In this document: one piece after another, positions 54,722 to 64,000 of the stretch
How positions within the stretch are numbered: position 1 is the first letter of the stretch
Layout: each line of letters starts with the position of its first letter
Assembly: GCA_964035545.1 (NCBI GenBank)
Contig: OZ037772.1
Span: 7,616,389-7,680,388, forward strand
Length of the DNA: 64,000 nucleotides
Direction of reading: 5' to 3'
Source: Bugula neritina
Taxonomy: Eukaryota > Bryozoa > Gymnolaemata > Cheilostomatida > Bugulidae
Notes under the pieces: generated by a model
The model's input: only the letters and a program-made list of their open reading frames with translations
Told to the model about the DNA's origin: nothing
The model's database searches: none
Made by a program: the position numbers and the translations under genes

Positions 54722-57700
54722 TTAATAGCTTTTATAACTGTAGGGTCCTCGTTGGTACATTAAAGTCTGGGATCCTTTGTTGAAAGGAGTTTGGACAGAT
54801 GTTCGATAATAACTCTGTGGTGGCGTTCTGGCTACTCGGCTTGATGACACATAGGCTGAGTTTCTTGGAACACTAGTATGAAAAGATTGGTAAATGTTAG
54901 TAGTGTCCCAATGTCTTGTGGAAGGCTGCTGAGGTGGAACATCTTTGTACTGCGGAGACACTCTACTTGATACTATGGAATTTTTCAACGCCTGAAATAA
55001 TTAAAAAATAGATTTAGCATGCCTTTGATATTAGTAGATTTTAGAATATCCTTCAGACTAATAAAAAAATATAGTCATTTGTTGAAAAATCTACATACTT
55101 TTTTTCATGATTATTCTAATCGTTTTGGCCAAATTTTTATTTTTCTTGCAGTACATTAGTTTGGTTTTTTTCCTGAAAATTTTCAAAATTGAAAATAATA
55201 AGAAAAAACTGAATAGATAAATTTTTTTCACCTCATAGTCTTTTATTATATCGATATTGTTTCTTTTACTTTCTTTTCTGGGTTCATTTTGCTCTTTTTT
55301 CTTTTCTGAAACAAAATGGAGCTTGCTTTAATACAGCAACAAGCTTACCAGGCAGTTTTAAAATTTCACAACTAGATTTAAATTTTTTTTTAATAACAGC
55401 TCATCATTTTCAATATTACAATGTAGAATTACTATTTATTTTCAATATATTGCTAGAATAATTGTAAAAACAGATGTTATTGTAAAATTATTTTGCTCCT
55501 TCTGGAACTCGAACTAAAGGCCCGCTGGCAAGCAAGCAAGTCTTTCTAACCATTATCCCGCAAGGGTCAATGGGCAGACTCAATACTACATCTAATGTTC
55601 TGCTTAAAAAAGAATGTCATTCAATGACATTATTGAACGGAAGAAATGAATTTTTAAAAAATTGAATGTAATTACAATAGCATATGTAATGTAAATAATG
55701 CAACAGTTATAACAAATAACCACTTACTTTTATCCAAACATATTGCAGAAATAATGCAGAAAGCCGAAAGCAGCAAAACACTTATTGCTATCCATATGAT
55801 AAGTGCACCCCTGAATAATGTGTTTGGTGATCTATTAGAAGTAGTGACTGCAGGGTAATTTTTATTTCTCGTTGTTCCCTGTGTTGTTCTTTTCTCTGTT
55901 GGATTTACGTTTGGATCAGAGAACACGGTTGGTGCGGGCCGAAATGAGGCTGGAAAGATCGGAGACCGGGTGGGAAGTTCAGGTAATGTAGAAACTAGAA
56001 TAATTTTATCACCCATAGTAGTAATTTTTAAAACAGTTTAAAACAGGAATTAGTAGTAGTAGTGGTAGTGGTAGTGGTAGTGGTAGTGGTAGTGGTAGTG
56101 GTAGTGGTAGTGGTAGTGGTAGTGGTAGTGGTAGTGGTAGTGGTAGTGGTAGTGGTAGTGGTAGTGGTAGTGGTGGTGGTAGTAAGAGTAATAGTAGTAA
56201 GAGTAATAGTAGTAGTAGTAGCAGCAGTGATGGTGAACAGCAGGCAAGGTTAGGTTATTAAATTTAATATCCAAAGAGGACCCAATGGGAAAATAAATGT
56301 GTAAATGTTAATTTCCAAAGCCTGCTTCAAGAAATGTGTGTGGTTAATAAAATTTACACAAGGCATGGCCTTACATGCGAAATAGTCAAAATTATATTAT
56401 CGCAGATTGGATATAATAAACATATTAAGAGGTTTTTTTTAGCAAAGACAGTATACAATCCAAAGGAACTTTAAAAGTAAATTGAGCAAAACATTTTATT
56501 CAATTTAAATAAATGATAACTATAACATAACATAGCATAACTAACTGTGACTAACATCTCCCGGCATGAATATCATATTATTATGTAGCGGCTAAAGCAC
56601 AATTATCTATTCTGTTCATTATTTGTTGATAAAAATCTGTCAACTAAAAATAACAATCCAACTACTTACTTTTGTAGACGAGCTCTTGAAAATTGTACCT
56701 AGAAACAATATATATTATTTTTCTTTGGGCATTGTTGTAAAGTTGCTTAGGATAAACTAGTTGACATTCTTGTATAGAACCCTCTTTTACTTCATAGGGT
56801 GTAGAATTTTGAGGAATGCACAGCGTTGTGACTCTTGAAGTTTTAAGATTTGCTACTCTAATCACGTGATTCCCGTAGTCAGCGATTAAAAATGTGTCGT
56901 TAGATAAGAACAGCATGTGTTGAGGATTTCGCACAAGCGATGTCGTGAAACTACCATCTCTGTGATCACCAAAAGGGCCTCCGAGTACAAAAACCTCTCT
57001 GTTTCCTGAAATCACGCGGCTAATATTTTTGTATCGAAGCATAAAGACTTTTTTGGAATCAGGGTGAACGGCCAGACTAATGATATGTATTGTGGCAGTG
57101 TGAATCGTTTCAATTTTCCATACATTTAGTCGGTCAATTTTTGAAAGTTTGCGAATACTTCTTCTATTATTATCGAGAAAAATCATTGCATTGGCTGCAT
57201 AGTAAACTAAACTTGATATTCTCTGTATTCCTGCAATATCGATTGTACCATCCCTCTGTCTGTATTTATTGCACTGTCCGGCGAACTCAGCTGTTTTATA
57301 CTGTACTCGATCAATAATTCGAATACAGGAAACATCACTGTCTGCCACCCACACTTTATTATTCATGGAAACCACGCCTTCAATCCTTCCGAATTTAGCT
57401 AAACTGGTCACACCCTCTTCATAATCAGGTAAAGTCAAAAATCCACTAACTCGAGTCAGTTTGAAAAAATCTGGTGTTGTCAACACCGAGTATCCAACGA
57501 CAATTAGGTAGTTCCCTTGTATATGAGCGTCTTCAGTTATAAATTTTATTTTTGCATTAAAATTCCTAAGATTTTCTATAGTGAATCCATACTCCTGCAC
57601 AAAGTTTTGTAGTACTGCCTTTGTTCGAACGTAGGAAAAGTTGAACCTAAAAGTTAAAATTATAATATAGATTGTATAAAACGCCAAGCTTGTAAGATTT

Positions 57701-58986
57701 CTTAGTAATATATGGTGGAAATAAAAGATGAGAGTGTCAAAGCAAATTGTTTTTGACCTATGAGAGCGCTTTGTGAGCATACGAGAATAATGGTTAGATA
57801 CTTTATTATGGGCATATAATATACTATAGGTGATTTATCAACCATTTAGCACTCTATAATTATATGGAAAGCGACGTTTTTAAAATGTGACAATTGAAGT
57901 TTAATCAGAAAAAGTACTCATCAACCTCATAAATACCAAAGTTGTCTCAGCAAGAGACTAAAAAAATGTTCAATTAATAGCGCCACACACACACACATAC
58001 ACATGCGCGCATGTACCCTCGCACACACGCATGCACAGACACACGGGCATATACAAAATAAAACAATCTTCATCAAGAGTATAACAATATATTAATTTTA
58101 GAGGAAAACAAATAAGAGGAACAAATTATGTTACTTTTATAAAGCATATATACTTTATTCTTACCCCCCTGTATCGCTTTTAAGAATTGTCTTCCCTTCA
58201 GATAAGTATTGCACACTTGAGATCTGCAGTACAATACAAAAGACTTAAAAGTTAAATTGGAGTTTCTGATATGAAAATCACTTTAACAGGGTTACGACTC
58301 GTTGGAAACTGATATTCCAATTCCAATTAGCTGATTTGATTAACTAAACAATGAAATGTTCAAGAAAAACTTTTGGTTTATTTAATTTAAATTTTTGAGG
58401 TACAGAAGTAGGGAGCAGCCGTGTTCTAGGGGTTAGAGCATTTGCCTAGCTAGCATGCACGAAAGACATGGGTTTGAGCCAGAACTGAGACCATTAGTGA
58501 TGTTAGGGAAAGCATCATGTCATAATTGCTCCTGTACTTCATTTTAGTACATTAAATTTTTAGCCTGCTTTAACAAAAACCCTTTATATCAGGGGTTTCT
58601 CACAGAAATGGTGACCATAAACTTTGGTGAGTTCAGGATACAGAAATGCTTAAGCGTTAGCAGGAAGAATGGCTCTCCATGCTTTTCTTTACTTATTTAA
58701 TGTATTGTCTGTTATTAACAATAGTAACAATACAAGAAATGCTCACACTATTATGATAAACACTTTTGCATTCAAAATTTGACTAATAAAGCATTACTTA
58801 ATAATAATGTTAATTGTCAAATGCGGTAATTTAATAGTGAATATCTTCTATAATATAAACGTTTTCAAGAACTGATAAATCATCAACAACATAGCACATC
58901 TATTTTCTGATGAAAAATAGTTGGTAAATTTACATTTGACATTAAAAACTTACAGCTAAGAAGAAATGAACTATAATTCTGGCCAT
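54722..58986 (-). CDS. NHLR-9: complete NHL-propeller receptor-like protein
   Basis: Six exons on the minus strand: 58986-58954 (MARIIVHFFLA), 58223-58165 (59 bp), 57646-56670, 55994-55728, 55305-55232 and 54991-54722. They give 560 codons including TAA. The propeller is the most diverged of the set but keeps WVADSDVSCIRIIDR, FAGQC, IFLDNNRRSIRKL, IADYGNHVIRVANL and TTLCIPQ. The stalk is Thr/Pro/Asn-rich and the helix is near LIIWIAISVLLLSAFCIIS. A Lys/Glu-rich stop-transfer segment follows. The tail is Ser/Tyr/Pro-rich (VSPQYKDVPPQQPS, PQSYYRTSVQ) and ends GPYSYKSY. It is the first gene of the five-gene minus-strand run. Intron 3 carries a GTAGTG array and intron 1 a SINE. Confidence 0.9.
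55496..55575 (-). repeat. tRNA-like fragment
   Basis: The minus strand reads like a tRNA-derived SINE head, with an A-box-like TAATGGTTAGAAAG and B-box-like AGTTCGAGTTCC. It has no convincing acceptor stem or cloverleaf, so I do not call a functional tRNA. It lies in intron 4 of NHLR-9. Confidence 0.35.
56050..56225. repeat. (GTAGTG)n hexanucleotide array
   Basis: About 130 bp of near-perfect GTAGTG, then degenerate AGTAGTA, starting about 55 bp upstream (in gene direction) of the stalk exon acceptor of NHLR-9. Confidence 0.95.
58412..58635 (+). repeat. tRNA-derived SINE
   Basis: Clear copy with GGAGCAGCCGTGTTCTAGGG, GGGTTAGAGCATTTGCCTAG, TCATAATTGCTCCTG and TATCAGGGGTTTCTCACAG. It is antisense in intron 1 of NHLR-9. 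Confidence 0.88.
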
Positions 58987-61723
<2,737 letters not shown>

Positions 61724-61822
61724 ATGTCGTCACATGAAGAGAAGAAAGGAAAGCTCTCTGCCCGACTACTCAGTGTTTTAGAGGAATTCTCAGAAAATAC
61801 AAGCGCTCATGGGCCCCCAAAG
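61724..61822 (+). CDS. Probable first exon of a DEG/ENaC-family sodium channel gene
   Basis: ATG opens 33 codons ending at a GTTAGT donor in phase 0. The stretch LLSVLEEFSENTSAHGPPK matches the cytoplasmic N-terminal segment of degenerin/epithelial sodium channels, where an F-x-x-x-[TS]-[TS]-x-H-G motif (the His-Gly gating motif) precedes the first membrane helix. FMRFamide-gated channels of lophotrochozoans have a very similar form. No second exon was recognised in the remaining 2.2 kb, so the gene probably continues beyond the window. It appears unrelated to the receptor cluster and marks its right border. The alternative is a chance short ORF, which the motif makes less likely. Confidence 0.55.
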
Positions 61823-64000
61823 GTTAGTATCAGTATTTCAAGTTAAACCCCAAAATCTAAGTCCTTGCTATACTTGCATGCTTGTACTTGACTACTAATT
61901 CAAGCATTCACTTGCAGTAACAGTTTATAGTCACCATCCTTGTTAATTTGGGCTAAGGACTCATTCATTTGTGACACAAGAGCAATTATGACTAGATGCT
62001 CTCTCTAACCAATGACCTTTGTCTGGGTTCCAACCCATGACATCCATACGCTTGCTAGCCAAATGCTCTAACTCCTAGACAATGGCTGCTCCCCTTTTAA
62101 GTGCAGTAATTGAGGCATGGTAATTAACTTTGTTTTTATAGTTAGTTCATATAAACTTCAGTTAGTTGGACAAAAGCTGAAAGTACTGCAAGATTGTTAA
62201 TTGGAAACTTAAAATGCTATAGTGTAAAATCAAAACCTGCAAACAGAAGCATTTATAGAGTGATTCTGCAGTGACAAACATGTAAATATTTTCACTTCAA
62301 AAAGCACCTGTTATTGCTTGCCATCAGATGCTTGGTTTGTTTAGATCTATGTAGTAGAGAGAAATTTCATTAGCCCAAGTTCTTTTACTTTTTTGCAAAA
62401 GTTTTAACTTGGGTGCTGGCAGTGAGTTTCAAAAGAAAATAACTTATGGAACATTTTTAATATATGCAGATCACAGGCTTTAGGTCTTTAACCTTATTAT
62501 ACTTTGCCCACCTCATGCTTCTTGACATACAACTTTTACTTCGTTAAACAATTGGAAAACCAGAACAAGCTAGAATCAATTTCTTTGAAATTTTGCCAAA
62601 AAGCTGATATAAATTAATTGCATCATCAATTAGCACTGAAGCACCTGCATCATAGATCAACTTTGACAAACCTGGCAATGACTGACTGAATTAACCAGAC
62701 TGCAGGGTTATGTTATGAGAAAGAAGTATCACCAGCCTAGTGCGTGATGTAGCACACATATACAACCCATCATATTATTGCAGTCATTTGCAATGTCATG
62801 ACATTGCAAATATCGATGATGCTTTTATACAGCTATGCAACATTGCTAAAAATAATTATTCTAACTCATGCAAGTTGCCCAACTAGATGTCAAGCCTGTA
62901 TTAACAATTGTATTAGAATGAAAATGAGATATTCCACATTCAAAAACAGACTAACTATGAATGTATGGTGATTAGATGCTCTTGTTTTTAATATCATATA
63001 ACATTGTAACTTTGCATTGACTTTGCATATAATGTACAGCTATGTTTTTTGCATAGAATAAAGTCACATTATGTATGCTTTATGGGCTGCAAAAGTTGAA
63101 TCAAAGCTACCAGATACATACTGGACAGAACTCTTCTTTTAGATACCTTCAAATCATCAACTACAGTGCTTAACCACAATAGCGCAAAACAATGCAATCA
63201 ATTATTGTATATATATCGCTCTAGGTGGCTTTGCTCAGTATGACTAATAAGTTTACCTTCTTAATTATTTGCCATTCATTGTAAATTGGTCACTGCATGT
63301 ATACAGAATTGTAGTATACATGTCGTAGGACTTTTGAGACAACTACAATTAGTATAATGGCTATTAAAAGCTTTTCATCATTAACCAGGAAAATATTTTC
63401 CAACTGCAACAAGCGCTTTTTTCTATTTTTCTTTTTGTTGAGATTTTTTACCAAAGATATAAATTGACATAATGATCCAGCCTTAGTTATATTTATTCTA
63501 ACTATAATTTGTAATGGGCATGCTCTGTTAATTCTGAATAGTTATGGTACTAACTCTGTGGAAAAAATTAATTTACTAAGAATGATGACCATTTGTTTAT
63601 TTTAAAATTCAAATTATCTTTATAATAATATAACTATGTTGTTATAATTGATAATTAATGCTTTGCTATTTCAAATAAATGCATAAAATAAATATCACCT
63701 TGTTCATGCATATCTTACATTTGTTGAAAGTCACACCTGTGATATGTGCCACATATATAACCTCCATGTCACATGCGACAAATACATTTCAAAGCAAATG
63801 TCAAGCATGTTGCGAATATGTGAACTGCATTAAATGTCACATGTTCTATACATTATAATTCGGGGATGTCCCACATGTCATATATTGCAGCTGTCACAGC
63901 CTATGCATGTCACGTACATGTATGTGACATGCAAAATAATGTGACATTCACGTTAATTTTTCTGTGCTTGTCACATCAGTCACATGCAGGTCAAATATTA
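61823..64000. other. Probable intron 1 of the channel gene; SINE and TGTCACA-rich end
   Basis: No exon was recognised. A reverse-strand SINE occupies 61919-62096. From about 63725 to 63990 the motif TGTCACAT or its complement recurs about nine times in loose spacing. Confidence 0.4.
61919..62096 (-). repeat. tRNA-derived SINE
   Basis: Reverse copy with AGAGCAATTATGACTAGATG, B-box-like GGGTTCCAACCC and the head ending CAATGGCTGCTCC. Confidence 0.82.

Noticed and set aside
56050-56274. Val-rich and Tyr-His-rich frames
   Set aside because: Translations of the GTAGTG hexanucleotide array in intron 3 of NHLR-9.

Overview
The window is animal nuclear DNA: AT-rich, intron-dense, loaded with TA, CA and GACA microsatellites, and sprinkled with a tRNA-headed SINE and one 5'-truncated LINE. 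The SINE core resembles the conserved central domains of mollusc-type SINEs. I therefore guess a marine lophotrochozoan (a bryozoan or mollusc would fit), but the species cannot be named from sequence.

The window is dominated by a tandem array of nine paralogous genes, called here NHLR-1 to NHLR-9 from left to right. I assembled them by joining exons at GT/AG sites with consistent phase. Six models (NHLR-2, 5, 6, 7, 8, 9) run from ATG to stop. All share one plan. A signal peptide is split over a 21-39 bp exon 1 and an exon 2 that is usually 56-62 bp (86 bp in NHLR-7). One large exon of about 941-977 bp encodes an NHL-like beta-propeller (motif W-[IV]-[AG]-D-x-x-x-N-x-C-[IV]-R). A phase 1-1 exon encodes a stalk plus one transmembrane helix. 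Two or more exons then encode a Ser/Arg/Lys- or Tyr-rich cytoplasmic tail. They look like single-pass type I surface receptors with a conserved ectodomain and very different tails.

Layout: NHLR-1 (+, 0.9-3.4 kb); NHLR-2 (+, 4.4-10.2); NHLR-3 (-, 18.9-12.2, last exon not found); a small unrecognised gene with cysteines (+, 20.7-21.9); NHLR-4 (+, 22.5-27.3), whose tail contains seven tandem 25-codon exons; then five head-to-tail minus-strand genes NHLR-5 (31.7-28.2), NHLR-6 (36.4-33.3), NHLR-7 (45.2-37.3), NHLR-8 (53.0-45.6) and NHLR-9 (59.0-54.7). From 59 to 61.7 kb I see only repeats and apparently non-coding DNA. At 61.7 kb an exon with the His-Gly motif of DEG/ENaC channels starts an unrelated plus-strand gene that probably continues past the window.

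The most informative structure is a tandem segmental duplication of about 4.5 kb. It produced NHLR-5 and NHLR-6, left a dead fragment of the NHLR-7 terminal exon between them, and removed the last exon of NHLR-6. Together with the NHLR-4 exon array and the run of symmetric tail exons, it indicates a receptor cluster evolving rapidly by duplication. A role in recognition, for example immune or allorecognition, is inference only; nothing in the sequence proves a ligand or pathway.
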